From the NCBI GenBank assembly GCA_903916565.1, contig CAIWXH010000732.1:1-35254 (forward strand): 35,254 bases of DNA. The letters are read 5' to 3'. The notes beneath the pieces were generated by a model that saw only the letters and a program-made list of their open reading frames with translations, was not told the DNA's origin and ran no database searches. Positions within the stretch are counted from its first letter, which is position 1. Each line of letters opens with the position of its first letter. Both the position numbers and the translations under genes were made by a program. Shown in pieces: positions 8,250 to 16,934 of the stretch. The DNA is from an uncultured Oscillochloris sp. GTDB lineage: Bacteria > Chloroflexota > Chloroflexia > Chloroflexales > Chloroflexaceae.

Positions 8250-8638
8250 TTTATGGGATTGGGGTCGATCTGACGGACATTGAGCGCGTTCGCAAGCTGT
8301 TGGCTGGACGGCGCGAGCGCGCCCTTCAGATCATCTTTCGTCCGACCGAGCTTGAGCAGGTACGGGCGGTTGCGCCACTGCGCGAGGCCAGCTACGTCGC
8401 GGGGCGACTGGCGGCGAAAGAGGCCGTGCTGAAAGCGCTGGGGACGGGCATCGGGCCGCTGGCATTCCACGAGATTGCGATTACGCGCACCGACGCAGGT
8501 CAGCCGGGCGTCCAGATGTATGGCCGCGCAGCCCATCTAGCCGAGGAGCTTGGCATTCGTCGCTGGCACCTCTCGATCAGTCACGAGCGCGGCATGGCGA
8601 TTGCGTTTGCGGTCGCCGAACAAGACTTGGCCGCGTGA
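8246..8638 (+). CDS. acpS: Holo-[acyl-carrier-protein] synthase
   Basis: A 130-residue AcpS-family 4'-phosphopantetheinyl transferase that moves phosphopantetheine from CoA to the carrier-protein serine using Mg2+. Visible motifs are GIGVDLTDIERVR with the metal-binding Asp8, RLAAKEAVLKALGTG with Glu59, and the C-terminal HLSISHERGMAIAFAVAE. Length is normal for trimeric AcpS (about 120-130). The GTG start lies inside the last codons of the ACP gene (GTGA overlap), so the pair is probably translated together. It could be the cell's only AcpS or a pathway-specific copy; tight coupling to this ACP favours a dedicated role but does not prove it. Confidence 0.9.
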   Translation: MIYGIGVDLTDIERVRKLLAGRRERALQIIFRPTELEQVRAVAPLREASYVAGRLAAKEAVLKALGTGIGPLAFHEIAITRTDAGQPGVQMYGRAAHLAEELGIRRWHLSISHERGMAIAFAVAEQDLAA

Positions 8639-8777
8639 GGGCGCTTATCGCAATCATCTGGGAGTTATGCCGCACATAGCGCTGGTCGTCGGGGCGCAGC
8701 ATGCTGCGCCCGTACGGTTTGGCTCGTGGATGATGGATGACTAGGATAGGATTGCTAGAGCTGAAAGGTATGAACCC

Positions 8778-9581
8778 ATGCGCCTCTTTACTGGCTTGGC
8801 GCTTGTTGTGCTGGTGAGTCTTGGGAGCGTCGGCTGTACGCGGCAGCAACCGTTAGCTGAAGAGGTGTCTCCAGTGGAATTGAACAGCTTGGCCCAAAAG
8901 AGCATCTTTTTCGGTCACCAGTCGGTGGGGTGGAATATCATTCAGGGCATTGAGGAGACGCTCAAAGCGCAGCCGACGGTGACGCTGACCATTAGACAGG
9001 CTGAGCGCATTGACGCGACGCAGGGGCCGGCGTTCGTCCATGCGGAAATCGGCCAGAATTACGACCCGCTATCGAAGCTCCAAGCCTTCGAGCGCCTCGT
9101 GCGGGCTGGGATTGGCGACCGGGCGCAGATCGCGTTTTTCAAATTCTGCTACGTCGATTTCGACAAAAACACGGATGTTGATCAGCTTTTTACAGCCTAT
9201 CAGCAGACCATGGCCGATCTGAGTCAGGCGTACCCGCAGACGACCTTTGTCTACGTTACGGCACCGCTGATGGCACCGGAACAGGGGGCCAAAGCGCTGC
9301 TCAAGCGCCTGCTTGGGCGCAACGACGAGGCGCTGGCCAATCTGAAGCGGCATCAGTTCAACGAGCGCTTGCGGCGCGCGTACGCGGGCAACGCGGCGCT
9401 CTTTGATCTGGCCGCGCTCGAAGCAACCTACCCCGACGGCACGCTCTGCACGGTCACGGTGGCGAATCAGACGGTTCCGTGTCTGATCGTCGAGTATACG
9501 GACGACGGTGGGCATCTGAACGGGCTGGGACGCCAAGTGGTTGCGGCACAACTCCTGAAGTTTCTGGCCAAGCTGGATTAA
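8778..9581 (+). CDS. SGNH-hydrolase-like lipoprotein
   Basis: A 267-residue protein with an N-terminal export signal (residues 1-19, LVVLVSLGSVGC) and Cys20 as the likely lipidated residue, although Ser rather than Leu occupies the -3 position. After the linker, FFGHQSVGWN (residues 44-53) resembles SGNH block I with Ser49 as candidate nucleophile and His-Gln replacing the usual Asp. YTDDGGHLNGLG near the C-terminus gives Asp243-x-x-His246, matching block V. TTFVYVTAPLM in the middle has the shape of the strand before the block III Asn, but no clear Asn is seen. I infer a surface esterase or deacylase acting on an acyl group of the cluster product, or a non-catalytic SGNH fold. RBS AAAGG lies at 8764-8768. 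Confidence 0.55.
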   Translation: MRLFTGLALVVLVSLGSVGCTRQQPLAEEVSPVELNSLAQKSIFFGHQSVGWNIIQGIEETLKAQPTVTLTIRQAERIDATQGPAFVHAEIGQNYDPLSKLQAFERLVRAGIGDRAQIAFFKFCYVDFDKNTDVDQLFTAYQQTMADLSQAYPQTTFVYVTAPLMAPEQGAKALLKRLLGRNDEALANLKRHQFNERLRRAYAGNAALFDLAALEATYPDGTLCTVTVANQTVPCLIVEYTDDGGHLNGLGRQVVAAQLLKFLAKLD

Positions 9582-9664
9582 GGTTTCAGGTGCTAGGGTT
9601 CAGGTTTCAGGTGCTAGGTTGCAGGTTTCAGGTGCTAGGTTGCAGGTTTCAGGCCGAACGCAGC
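9580..9664 (+). repeat. Stop-codon-associated element with 21-bp tandem units, copy 2
   Basis: Overlaps the TAA stop (TAAGGTTTCAGG). The 21-bp unit that starts CAGGTTTCAGGTGC is repeated perfectly at 9601 and 9622, followed by CAGGTTTCAGGCCGAACGC. The CCTTG 3' end is absent. The copies suggest slippage expansion of the element's internal half-repeat. Confidence 0.75.
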
Positions 9665-9683
9665 AGCATAAGGATTATCAGCC

Positions 9684-10325
9684 ATGGATTGCACACGCAG
9701 CGTCGTACATGAAGATGGTGCGACGTATCGTCGCAGCAGGCACACGATCCTCCAGCGGCTGCGCGCCTATCTCAGGGGCCAGCGCTCGCAGGTGCATGGC
9801 AAGACCCTGCTGGCCTACGCGCTCTGTGCGCCCTTGCCGAAATATGTAGGGGCCGAGATCCGGGCCGCGATTCTCCGCCGTATCGGGTTCACGATTGGGG
9901 CCAATTCAGGCTTCTTTGGCACTCCGACGCTTTTTGGCACCGGTGACTACTATAAGCGCCTGGTGATTGGCAGCGACTGCTGGATCAATCTTGGCTGTTA
10001 CCTGGAGCTAAACGCGCTCGTCCAGCTTGGGGATCACGTCAATATTGGCCCGGATGTGATGATTCTGACCGGCTCGCACGAGATGGGCACGGAGGGGTGC
10101 CGTGCGGGCCGGTTTACGACGCTGCCGGTGACGATTGATAGCGGGGCCTGGATCGGTGCGCGCTGTGTTATTCTGCCAGGGGTGACGATTGGCAAAGGCG
10201 CGGTGATCGCTGCCGGGACGACGGTTCACCGTGACGTGCCGCCAAACATCATAATGATCGGCACGCAGGGCATGCCCATTGACAAGTGGATGGCGCTGAC
10301 CAAAGCGGGCGCTGCTACCCGGTGA
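9684..10325 (+). CDS. Left-handed beta-helix (hexapeptide) acyltransferase
   Basis: A 213-residue protein with a helical N-terminus (about 1-60) and then isoleucine/valine-rich hexapeptide turns typical of the maltose/NodL/CysE-like O-acetyltransferase group ([33 protein letters not shown], then V-x-x-DVPPN). The motif GSHEMG supplies the usual catalytic His. Such enzymes transfer acetyl or another short acyl group from CoA to a sugar or similar acceptor in the cytoplasm. ATG 9684 has AAGGA 10 nt upstream. It is the last gene of the same-strand series beginning at 2966 and could supply an O-acyl decoration that the SGNH-like lipoprotein later acts upon; that pairing is inference. Confidence 0.82.
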   Translation: MDCTRSVVHEDGATYRRSRHTILQRLRAYLRGQRSQVHGKTLLAYALCAPLPKYVGAEIRAAILRRIGFTIGANSGFFGTPTLFGTGDYYKRLVIGSDCWINLGCYLELNALVQLGDHVNIGPDVMILTGSHEMGTEGCRAGRFTTLPVTIDSGAWIGARCVILPGVTIGKGAVIAAGTTVHRDVPPNIIMIGTQGMPIDKWMALTKAGAATR

Positions 10326-10371
10326 AGCGCGTTCGCGCCAAGCCGCCTGCGCCAATGGGGTAACGTACGCC

Positions 10372-10380
10372 TGCTATCAT
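10372..10380 (+). promoter_or_regulatory. Candidate extended -10 promoter for the hybrid kinase
   Basis: TGCTATCAT fits the extended -10 pattern TGnTATnAT, 64 nt upstream of ATG 10444. No good -35 box is visible. Confidence 0.3.
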
Positions 10381-10443
10381 TCCCTTGCCAGGGGTGGATG
10401 GCCTGTGTTTGGGTCGTCTACCCTGGATCGCAAAGGCATCGCT

Positions 10444-13400
10444 ATGGCCCCTAAGACCGGCTCACTCCCCGACGAGCGCGAACGACTGGCTGCGCTGTAC
10501 CGCTATCACATCCTCGACACCCCGGCTGAAAGCGACTTCGACGCCTTGGTTCAGTTGGCCGCCGCGATCTGTGCGGTGCCGATGGCTGCGATCAGCTTGA
10601 TTGACCTCGACCGGCAGTGGTTCAAAGCGTCGGTCGGGCTTGCGGTGGCAGAGACGCCCCGCGCCATCAGTTTCTGCGCGCACGCGATTATGCGGCCCAC
10701 CGAGGTGCTGTTGGTCGCTGATGCCCATGCCGACGAGCGCTTCCGTGATAACCCGCTGGTGACGGGCGAACCATACCTCCGCTTCTACGCTGGCGCACCG
10801 CTCGTGACCGCCGAGGGCTACGCCCTTGGCTCGCTCTGCGTGCTTGATTGCGAGACCCGCGAGCTTACCCCGCTCCAACTGAATGCGCTCAAGGTCATCG
10901 CGCAGCAGGTCGTGATGCAGATGGAGCAGCGGCGGCAGATTACGCTGCTGCAAGAGGCAGGGGCTGCCCGCGAGGCGAGCGAGCGGCACACCCAACAGCT
11001 TGTGGCCGAGCTACAGCGGCAGACCCAAACCCTTACCCTGCTTGATCAGGTGCGTACTAGCCTGGCCCACGAGGTTGAGCTTGCGGCGGTGCTGCGGACG
11101 ATTGTCGAGGCGAGCGCGACGGTTTTCGGCTACCCCTTTGCGAGCCTCTACCTGCGTCAACACGAGCTGCTGCTGCTTCAGCATCAGGTTGGCTACGCCG
11201 AACCCATTCGGGAGATTCCGCTTACCCGAGGGGTGATGGGGCGCGTTGCGCGCAGCGGCAGGCCCATTCTGCTCACCGACGTGAGCGCGTTCCCTGATTT
11301 CGTGGCCGCCGCCGCCGCAATTGTTGGCGAGGTGGCCGTCCCGCTGTGGATGCGCGGCGAGGTGGTCGGCGTGCTAAATGTCGAGAGCACCACCCCAGGC
11401 GCGTTGGGGCAGGCCGATCTCGATCTGCTGCTTACGCTGGCTGACCATGCGACCATCGCGCTTGAGCGTGCCCGGCTCTACGGGGATCTCCAAAGCACGC
11501 TCCGCGAGACGCTGCTGCTCAACCGGGTGATCACTGTCGCCGCCAGCGCCCCTGACCACATCGCGGTGCTGAATGTCGCCTGTGCCGAGTTGGCCCGTGC
11601 GTTGGATGTGCCGCAAGCGGCCTGCGCCCTCTTCAACGAGCCGCGCACGCACCTGACGGTGGTGAGCGAATATTGTGCGCCGGGGCGACCTTCGGGCTTG
11701 GGGTCGGTCATCCCGATGGTTGGCAATGTCCTGACTGAACTCGTACTCAGCCAGCGCTCGCCCGTGCAGGTGCCCGATATTCACACCGATCCGCGCACCG
11801 CCGCGACCGCCGCGCTCTTCGACCATCGCGGCACGGCGGCCATTCTGCTGTTGCCGCTGATTGTGCAGGACGAGATTGTCGGCACGATTGGCTTCGACTC
11901 ACTTACGCCGCGCTTTTTCACGCTTGAAGAGATCGCGCTGGCCCAGGCGGTCACCTGGACGGTTGGGCCAGCGCTAGAGAATGTGCAGCTTACGGCGGCG
12001 CTCAAGGCCGAGCTAGACGAGCGTGCGCGCACCGAGGTGGCCTTGCGCGAGGCGAAAGAGTCGGCGGAGGCGGCGACCCGCGCCAAGTCAGAGTTTTTGG
12101 CGAACATGAGCCACGAGATTCGCACGCCGATGAATGCGGTGATCGGCATGACCGGCCTGCTGCTCGACACCGAGCTGAACTATGAGCAGCGCGATTTCGT
12201 CGAGACAATTCGGAGCAGCGGCGATGCGCTGCTGACGATCATTAACGACATCCTCGACTTCTCGAAGATCGAGTCAGGGAAACTCGACCTTGAGCAGGCA
12301 CCCTTCGACCTGCGCGATTGTCTGGAGGCGTCGCTTGATCTGGTCGCCGCCCGCGCCGCCGAGAAGGGGCTTGACCTCGCCTACATGATCGCGTCCGAGG
12401 TGCCGCACACCGTGGTGGGCGATGTCACCCGCGTGCGGCAGATCCTCGTCAACCTACTCAGTAACGCGGTCAAATTTACGCCCACCGGCGAGGTGGTGCT
12501 TGCGGTCGCGATGCAGCACGAGGCGGGCCAGCCGAGCCGCATCCTGTTCAGCGTGCGCGACACCGGCATTGGCATCCCGGCGTCGCGGATGGATCGACTC
12601 TTTCGGGCCTTCAGCCAAGTGGACGCCTCGACCACGCGCCAGTACGGCGGCACCGGACTGGGGCTGGCGATCAGTCGGCGCCTCTGCGCGCTGATGGGCG
12701 GCGAGATGTGGGTTGAGAGCGAGGAGGGCGTGGGGACGACCTTTTTCTTCACCGTGACGGCCCCGGCGGCGATGGCCCCGCCGCGCATCTATCTGCGCGG
12801 CACGGTGCCCCAATTGGCCGGCAAGCGGCTGCTGGTGGTGGACGACAATGCGACCAACCGCCAAATCCTGACCCTTCAGGCCGAGGCATGGGGCATGCGG
12901 GTGCGGGCTGCGGCCTCTGGGAACGAGGCCATGGTCTGGCTTGAGCAGAGCGACCACTTTGATCTGGCGGTGCTTGATATGCAGATGCCAGAGATGGATG
13001 GGGTGCAACTAGCGACCGCGATCCATGCGCGGCGGCTGCCGTACAATTTGCCGCTGGTCTTGCTCACCTCGTTCGGGCGGCGCGAAGAAGATCTGAGTAC
13101 GGGGCACTTTGTCGCCAGCCTGACCAAGCCCGTCAAGGCGGCGCAGCTCTATGATATTTTGCTCAACGTGCTGAGTGATTCGGTCGCCCACCGCAGCCCC
13201 GCCCCGCCGCAGGTCACCTTCGACACCACGATGGCGACGCGGCACCCGCTGCGCCTCTTGCTGGCTGAAGACAATGTGATCAACCAGCGCGTGGCGATCA
13301 AGACCTTGGAGCGGATGGGCTACCGGGCCGACGTGGCGGCCAACGGCTTTGAGGTACTCGACGCGCTTTCGCGCCAGCGGTATGACGTGGTGCTGATGGA

Positions 13401-14019
13401 TGTGCAGATGCCCGAACTGGATGGCCTTGAGGCGACGCGGCGCATCGATTACGAGGTGCCACCCGCGCGACGGCCCTATATCATTGCGATGACCGCGAAC
13501 GCGATGCAGGGCGACCGCGAACGCTGTCTGGAGGCCGGGATGGACGATTATATCAGCAAGCCGGTGCGCGTCGAGGAGTTGGTGGCTGCGCTGGAGCGGA
13601 GCGCGGCCCGTCAGGATGGGGTGCGCTCTGAGGCAGCCCTTGCCAGTGCGCCGGGGGCGCTGATTGATCGTACGGTGCTTGATCAGCTCCAGGTGAGCTT
13701 GGGCGGTGGCGATCCAAGCATCGTGGCCGAGCTGATCGATCTGTTCTTTATTGAAACCCCTAAGCAACTCGCCGAGCTAGGGCAGGCGTTGCAGACCCAC
13801 GCCACCACCGACGCCATTCGCGCCGTCCATACCCTGAAGGCCAACGCGGCCATTCTTGGCGCACACGCCCTTGCGCTGCTCAGCGCCGAGTTGGAGGAGC
13901 TGGCGACACAGGGCGATCTATCCATCGTGCAGGCCCGTCTCGCCGAGCTTACGGGGACGCACGCCGACGCCTTCGCCGCGCTAGAGGCGCTGCGCCCAGC
14001 GTATCTTGCGCGGCCATGA
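10444..14019 (+). CDS. Hybrid histidine kinase, GAF-GAF-GAF-HisKA-HATPase-REC-REC-HPt
   Basis: A 1191-residue multidomain phosphorelay kinase with no clear membrane segments, so probably cytoplasmic. In order: an N-terminal GAF (about 15-165, the type that starts [17 protein letters not shown]), a second GAF (about 195-340), a third GAF (about 360-520), a coiled coil, HisKA with phospho-His557 in [11 protein letters not shown], HATPase_c with N-box [15 protein letters not shown] and [10 protein letters not shown], receiver 1 with Asp845 ([11 protein letters not shown]), receiver 2 with Asp986 ([11 protein letters not shown]) and KPV, and an HPt domain with His1129 in [12 protein letters not shown]. 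All key residues are intact. The start is ATG 10444 with AAAGG upstream; GTG 10405 is an alternative. The next gene is a REC-ParA protein, a natural candidate output. The input ligands are unknown. Confidence 0.92.
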   Translation: MAPKTGSLPDERERLAALYRYHILDTPAESDFDALVQLAAAICAVPMAAISLIDLDRQWFKASVGLAVAETPRAISFCAHAIMRPTEVLLVADAHADERFRDNPLVTGEPYLRFYAGAPLVTAEGYALGSLCVLDCETRELTPLQLNALKVIAQQVVMQMEQRRQITLLQEAGAAREASERHTQQLVAELQRQTQTLTLLDQVRTSLAHEVELAAVLRTIVEASATVFGYPFASLYLRQHELLLLQHQVGYAEPIREIPLTRGVMGRVARSGRPILLTDVSAFPDFVAAAAAIVGEVAVPLWMRGEVVGVLNVESTTPGALGQADLDLLLTLADHATIALERARLYGDLQSTLRETLLLNRVITVAASAPDHIAVLNVACAELARALDVPQAACALFNEPRTHLTVVSEYCAPGRPSGLGSVIPMVGNVLTELVLSQRSPVQVPDIHTDPRTAATAALFDHRGTAAILLLPLIVQDEIVGTIGFDSLTPRFFTLEEIALAQAVTWTVGPALENVQLTAALKAELDERARTEVALREAKESAEAATRAKSEFLANMSHEIRTPMNAVIGMTGLLLDTELNYEQRDFVETIRSSGDALLTIINDILDFSKIESGKLDLEQAPFDLRDCLEASLDLVAARAAEKGLDLAYMIASEVPHTVVGDVTRVRQILVNLLSNAVKFTPTGEVVLAVAMQHEAGQPSRILFSVRDTGIGIPASRMDRLFRAFSQVDASTTRQYGGTGLGLAISRRLCALMGGEMWVESEEGVGTTFFFTVTAPAAMAPPRIYLRGTVPQLAGKRLLVVDDNATNRQILTLQAEAWGMRVRAAASGNEAMVWLEQSDHFDLAVLDMQMPEMDGVQLATAIHARRLPYNLPLVLLTSFGRREEDLSTGHFVASLTKPVKAAQLYDILLNVLSDSVAHRSPAPPQVTFDTTMATRHPLRLLLAEDNVINQRVAIKTLERMGYRADVAANGFEVLDALSRQRYDVVLMDVQMPELDGLEATRRIDYEVPPARRPYIIAMTANAMQGDRERCLEAGMDDYISKPVRVEELVAALERSAARQDGVRSEAALASAPGALIDRTVLDQLQVSLGGGDPSIVAELIDLFFIETPKQLAELGQALQTHATTDAIRAVHTLKANAAILGAHALALLSAELEELATQGDLSIVQARLAELTGTHADAFAALEALRPAYLARP

Positions 14020-14057
14020 GTGCCGGCACGGGTGCTGGCTGCGTAGTGTACAATCTA

Positions 14058-14097
14058 TGTGACGTTGGGGCGCACCGTTCTGTGCCCCAACGTCACA
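14058..14097 (+). terminator. Perfect hairpin after the hybrid kinase
   Basis: TGTGACGTTGGGGC at 14058-14071 pairs perfectly with GCCCCAACGTCACA at 14084-14097 around a 12-nt loop. It lies 38 nt after the kinase stop and before the REC-ParA start. There is no U-tract, so it may be a partial terminator or stabilising 3' structure. Confidence 0.55.
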
Positions 14098-14183
14098 CGG
14101 GTGTAAAGCGCTTCATCGGGGCGGTATCGCTCTGCCATGTTCATGCCATCGCTGCCAGCAGGTGCCGAGTACCGAAACAACGT

Positions 14184-15398
14184 ATGGCTATGGTGCCACG
14201 AATTTTACAGGTCGATGACGACCCGCTCACGCTGACCTATGTCGGTCGGATTTTGCGTACGGCTGGCTATGATGTGGTGACGGCGCGCAATGGAGCCGAG
14301 GCGCTGGCCCAGGTTGATAGCATCACCCCCGACCTCATTCTCCTTGATGTGCTGATGCCCGGCATTGACGGCTACGAAGTTTGCCGCCAACTGCGCCGTC
14401 GGCAGCCGCTCGCGCATGTGCCGATCCTGATGCTCACGGGGCACGACACCCTCGCCGAGCGGCTTAAAGGCTTTGATGCCGGTGCCGACAACTATCTCAG
14501 CAAGCCGGTGCATCCCGACGAGCTTCAGATTTTGGTGAAGGCGCTGCTGCAGCGCACGGCCCCCGAGGGTGGAAGTGCGCCGACGCAGCTTGCGCGGACG
14601 ATTGCCGTCTTTTCGCTGCGCGGCGGGGCCGGGGTTTCGAGCATCGCGGTGAACGTGGCGGTGGGCTTGGCGCAACTCTGGGGCAGCCGCACCACGCTGG
14701 TCGATCTGGCGCTGACCAATGGGCAGAGCGCGCTGATGCTCGATCTGCCGCTGCGGAATACCTGGGCCGAGCTTGCGCCGATTACGAATGCGGAGATCGA
14801 CGCCGAACTGCTTGAGGTAGTACTCCAGCCGCACGCAAGCCGCGTGCGCGTGCTGGCCGCGCCCCCGCGCCCCGATCTCAACGAGCTGATTACGGGCGAG
14901 AAAGTCACCCACGTTCTCGCGTTGCTCAAGGCGTCGAGCGCCTGTATGGTCATCGATACGGCGCATGACTTTACCGATCCTACCCTGGCTGGCCTCGACG
15001 CCGCCGATCAGATTGTGCTGGTCGTGGCCCCCGAGATGGCCTCGGTGCGCGCTGCCTCGTGCGCGCTCAAGGTCTTCCAGTCGCTGGGCTACTTGTCCGA
15101 GAAGGTCACGTTGGCGCTCAACTGGACGTTCGAGCGCAACGGGCTGGCGCGCAGAGAGATTGAGACGAGCCTGGGCCAGAGCTTCAGTCTGCTGATCCCC
15201 TTCGCCGCCGATGCCTTTGTCACCGCGATCAACACGGGCGTGCCGCCGGTGATCGGGCTGCCGAAATCGCCGCTTGGCGCGCTCTTCGAGGATATTGCCT
15301 TTATGCTCAGCAGCGCCGAGCAGCGGGCGCTGCGGCCAGGCCAGCCGACCCCCGCATGGCAGCGCGTCGCCCAGCGGGCGCAGCAGCGCCAACGCTAG
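14184..15398 (+). CDS. Response-regulator receiver fused to ParA/MinD-like ATPase (CpaE/TadZ type)
   Basis: A 404-residue protein. Residues 1-125 are a receiver domain (RILQVDDDPLT, phospho-acceptor Asp55 in LLDVLMPGIDG, KPV near 105). From about 140 a ParA/MinD-type domain follows (IAVFSLRGGAGVSSIAVNVA, LVDLALTNGQ, VIDTAHDF). This layout is that of CpaE/TadZ, which localises type IVc/Flp pilus machinery. The deviant Walker A, normally KGGVGKT, reads RGGAGVSS: both signature lysines and the Thr are lost, so ATP hydrolysis is doubtful, as in some TadZ proteins. ATG 14184 starts the receiver cleanly, though no strong RBS is visible; an in-frame ATG at 14016 overlaps the kinase and would add an unlikely 56-residue tail. 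Neighbours are the hybrid kinase and a Flp-like pilin gene, which supports a surface-appendage role. Confidence 0.82.
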   Translation: MAMVPRILQVDDDPLTLTYVGRILRTAGYDVVTARNGAEALAQVDSITPDLILLDVLMPGIDGYEVCRQLRRRQPLAHVPILMLTGHDTLAERLKGFDAGADNYLSKPVHPDELQILVKALLQRTAPEGGSAPTQLARTIAVFSLRGGAGVSSIAVNVAVGLAQLWGSRTTLVDLALTNGQSALMLDLPLRNTWAELAPITNAEIDAELLEVVLQPHASRVRVLAAPPRPDLNELITGEKVTHVLALLKASSACMVIDTAHDFTDPTLAGLDAADQIVLVVAPEMASVRAASCALKVFQSLGYLSEKVTLALNWTFERNGLARREIETSLGQSFSLLIPFAADAFVTAINTGVPPVIGLPKSPLGALFEDIAFMLSSAEQRALRPGQPTPAWQRVAQRAQQRQR

Positions 15399-15399
15399 A

Positions 15400-15452
15400 G
15401 CCAGGTGTCAGGTGTCAGGGTGTCAGGTGTCAGTCCAAGCGCAGCACCTTGT
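15400..15452 (+). repeat. Stop-codon-associated element, copy 3 (short)
   Basis: Starts 2 nt after the TAG of the REC-ParA gene. It carries CAGGTGTCAGG half-repeats in place of CAGGTTTCAGG, then CCAAGCGCAGCACCTTG. It is a shortened, diverged member of the family. Confidence 0.6.
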
Positions 15453-15486
15453 CTACCTGCGACTGAGCGCCCCCAGGAGTTTTTTT

Positions 15487-16173
15487 ATGCGTCAAGCGCC
15501 TCAGCGCGCGCGACCGGGTCAGTCGCTGGTCGAGATTGGTCTGTTGCTGGCCCTGATCGCGGCGGTCGCCGTGGTTGGGCTTGGGGTTACCGGCACCAGC
15601 ATTCGGACGGTGCTGTGTAATGTGGGGCGCACGTTTGGCGGGGGCGGGAGCTGCGGCACGCTCTTTAGCGATGACTTCACCAATCTGAAGGCGTGGCAGA
15701 TCGCCGCTGGCACCTGGGCCAGTGTTGATGGCGTCCTCACTGGTGGCCCCAGCGAGGGTCGGATCTTCACCCCGCTTGCCGCGAATGACTACGTGATCGA
15801 TGTTGATACGACCCACCTTGCCCAAGGGAATGGCTACGGGGTCTTCTTTCGTATCCAGGATTTCGGTAAAATCAATGGCTACTCGTTCCAGTACGACCCT
15901 GGCCTGGGCGGCTTTGCTTTTCGGAAATGGGTGGGTGGCAGCGAGATTTCCGCGCCGCTAGCCTTTGTCAAGGCACCGGCGGGGTACGATTGGTATGCGG
16001 CCAACCGCAAGCTCCAGCTTACGGTAAGCGGCGACACCTTCACCGCCTTGGTCGATGGGCAGGCGGTGCTTACGACCAAAGATAGCACCTACGCGGCTGG
16101 GGGCATGGGCTTTCGCACCTGGGATAGCACCAAAGCCAGTTTTGACAACCTGACGGTGCGCGCTGTCCCCTGA
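15487..16173 (+). CDS. Flp-pilin-like N-terminus fused to a jelly-roll (DUF1080/LamG-like) domain
   Basis: A 228-residue protein. Residues 1-12 are short and basic, then GQSLVEIGLLLALIAAVAVV (about 12-31) matches the class III/Flp prepilin pattern of Gly, a Glu five residues later and a hydrophobic helix. A Gly-rich linker with two cysteines follows. From about residue 57, LFSDDFTNLKAWQIAAGTW, GRIFTPLAANDYVIDVD, GYGVFFRIQD and FDNLTVRAVP have the strand pattern of concanavalin-like jelly-roll domains such as DUF1080 or LamG, which bind or cleave carbohydrate. I infer a pilus-displayed or membrane-anchored glycan-binding protein. AGGAG at 15475-15479 precedes ATG 15487. An earlier in-frame start at 15274 lies inside the upstream gene and is rejected. 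No catalytic residues could be assigned. Confidence 0.6.
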   Translation: MRQAPQRARPGQSLVEIGLLLALIAAVAVVGLGVTGTSIRTVLCNVGRTFGGGGSCGTLFSDDFTNLKAWQIAAGTWASVDGVLTGGPSEGRIFTPLAANDYVIDVDTTHLAQGNGYGVFFRIQDFGKINGYSFQYDPGLGGFAFRKWVGGSEISAPLAFVKAPAGYDWYAANRKLQLTVSGDTFTALVDGQAVLTTKDSTYAAGGMGFRTWDSTKASFDNLTVRAVP

Positions 16174-16197
16174 TCTGGCCGTGCGCCGCAGCGAAGG

Positions 16198-16287
16198 CAA
16201 GGTTTCAGGGGCCGGGTTTCAGGTTTCAGGCCGAGCGCATCAATAAGCGCTACACGTACCAGAACTGTCAAGCTGCTACGAACCTTG
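16198..16287 (+). repeat. 90-bp element with CAAGGTT...AACCTTG ends, copy 4
   Basis: Exactly 90 bp, with 7-bp perfect terminal inverted repeats and internal GGTTTCAGGTTTCAGGCCGA followed by GCGCATCA. It starts 24 nt after the pilin-fusion stop. It is the same length and layout as the copy at 28079. Confidence 0.85.
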
Positions 16288-16305
16288 TTTAAGCGAACAT
16301 AATCT

Positions 16306-16743
16306 ATGCCGTTTGAACGCTCACCCTCGCTGAAAGATTTCGCCCAAGGGATGCCGCCGAAGCTGCCGGATTCAGCGTGGAAGCAGCGCTGGATTCGGCT
16401 TGCGATTGTCGTCTTGAGCCTCGTGCTTGGCGGGCTGATTCTGCTGAATGTGACCCGGAGCCGCGTGATCGAGCGCATCAGCGGGAGCGGGACAGTCACC
16501 GGCCTGGTGCTGGATGCGCGTGGGCAGCCCGCCGTCGCCGAGATCCTCATTGAGCGAACGGCGCTGGTGACGCAGTCCGACCCGAGTGGCCGCTTTACGC
16601 TGCCGGGGGTTCCGGTGGGCCAGCAGTTGCTGGTCGTGGCGCACACTGGGGTTGGGGTCGAGTACCCGATTGTTGCGGTTGCGGGCGCAAGCGTTGATGT
16701 GGGCACCATGCGCGTCGAGACGACGGCGGTTCCCGTGCCGTAG
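16306..16743 (+). CDS. Single-pass membrane protein with carboxypeptidase-regulatory-like domain
   Basis: A 145-residue protein: a cytoplasmic N-terminus (1-28), one membrane helix (about 29-47, IRLAIVVLSLVLGGLILLN), then an extracytoplasmic beta-sandwich resembling the CarboxypepD_reg fold (SGTVTGLVLDARGQPAVAEILIERT, then SDPSGRFTLPGVPVGQQLLVV). Domains of this type are usually structural or adhesive and are common in surface proteins. It follows the pilin-like fusion on the same strand and may belong to the same surface structure. No RBS of note precedes ATG 16306. The exact function is unknown. Confidence 0.65.
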   Translation: MPFERSPSLKDFAQGMPPKLPDSAWKQRWIRLAIVVLSLVLGGLILLNVTRSRVIERISGSGTVTGLVLDARGQPAVAEILIERTALVTQSDPSGRFTLPGVPVGQQLLVVAHTGVGVEYPIVAVAGASVDVGTMRVETTAVPVP

Positions 16744-16762
16744 CACCAGGCTTAGGCCACGT

Positions 16763-16816
16763 CGGCGGAAATGGGCGGCAGTTTTTTTACCACGAAGCGC
16801 ACGAAGATCACGAAGG
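16763..16816. repeat. ACCACGAAG repeat, copy 1
   Basis: CGGCGGAAATGGGCGGCAG, then a T-run and ACCACGAAG with further CACGAAG units. A near-identical block lies at 21277-21320. It is a simple dispersed intergenic element, with nothing coding in it. Confidence 0.6.
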
Positions 16817-16873
16817 CTGCACCACCGCACAGAAGCCACGTTTGTTCGCGGTCAATTTTAGCGAAGGTATTGC

Positions 16874-16916
16874 GGCAGGATTTCAGGGCGGGCGGGGCTT
16901 ACCATGAAACCCTGCC
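16874..16916. terminator. Hairpin between convergent genes
   Basis: GGCAGGATTTCA at 16874-16885 pairs with TGAAACCCTGCC at 16905-16916 (11 of 12 Watson-Crick) around a 19-nt loop. It is placed between the stop at 16743 and the minus-strand stop at 16935, so it could serve both directions. The U-tract is lacking. Confidence 0.4.
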
Positions 16917-16934
16917 ACAATCGAGCTTTCCGCT

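Noticed and set aside
9580-9664. Possible short CRISPR-like array
   Set aside because: The 21-bp units are directly adjacent with no unique spacers and belong to the stop-associated repeat.
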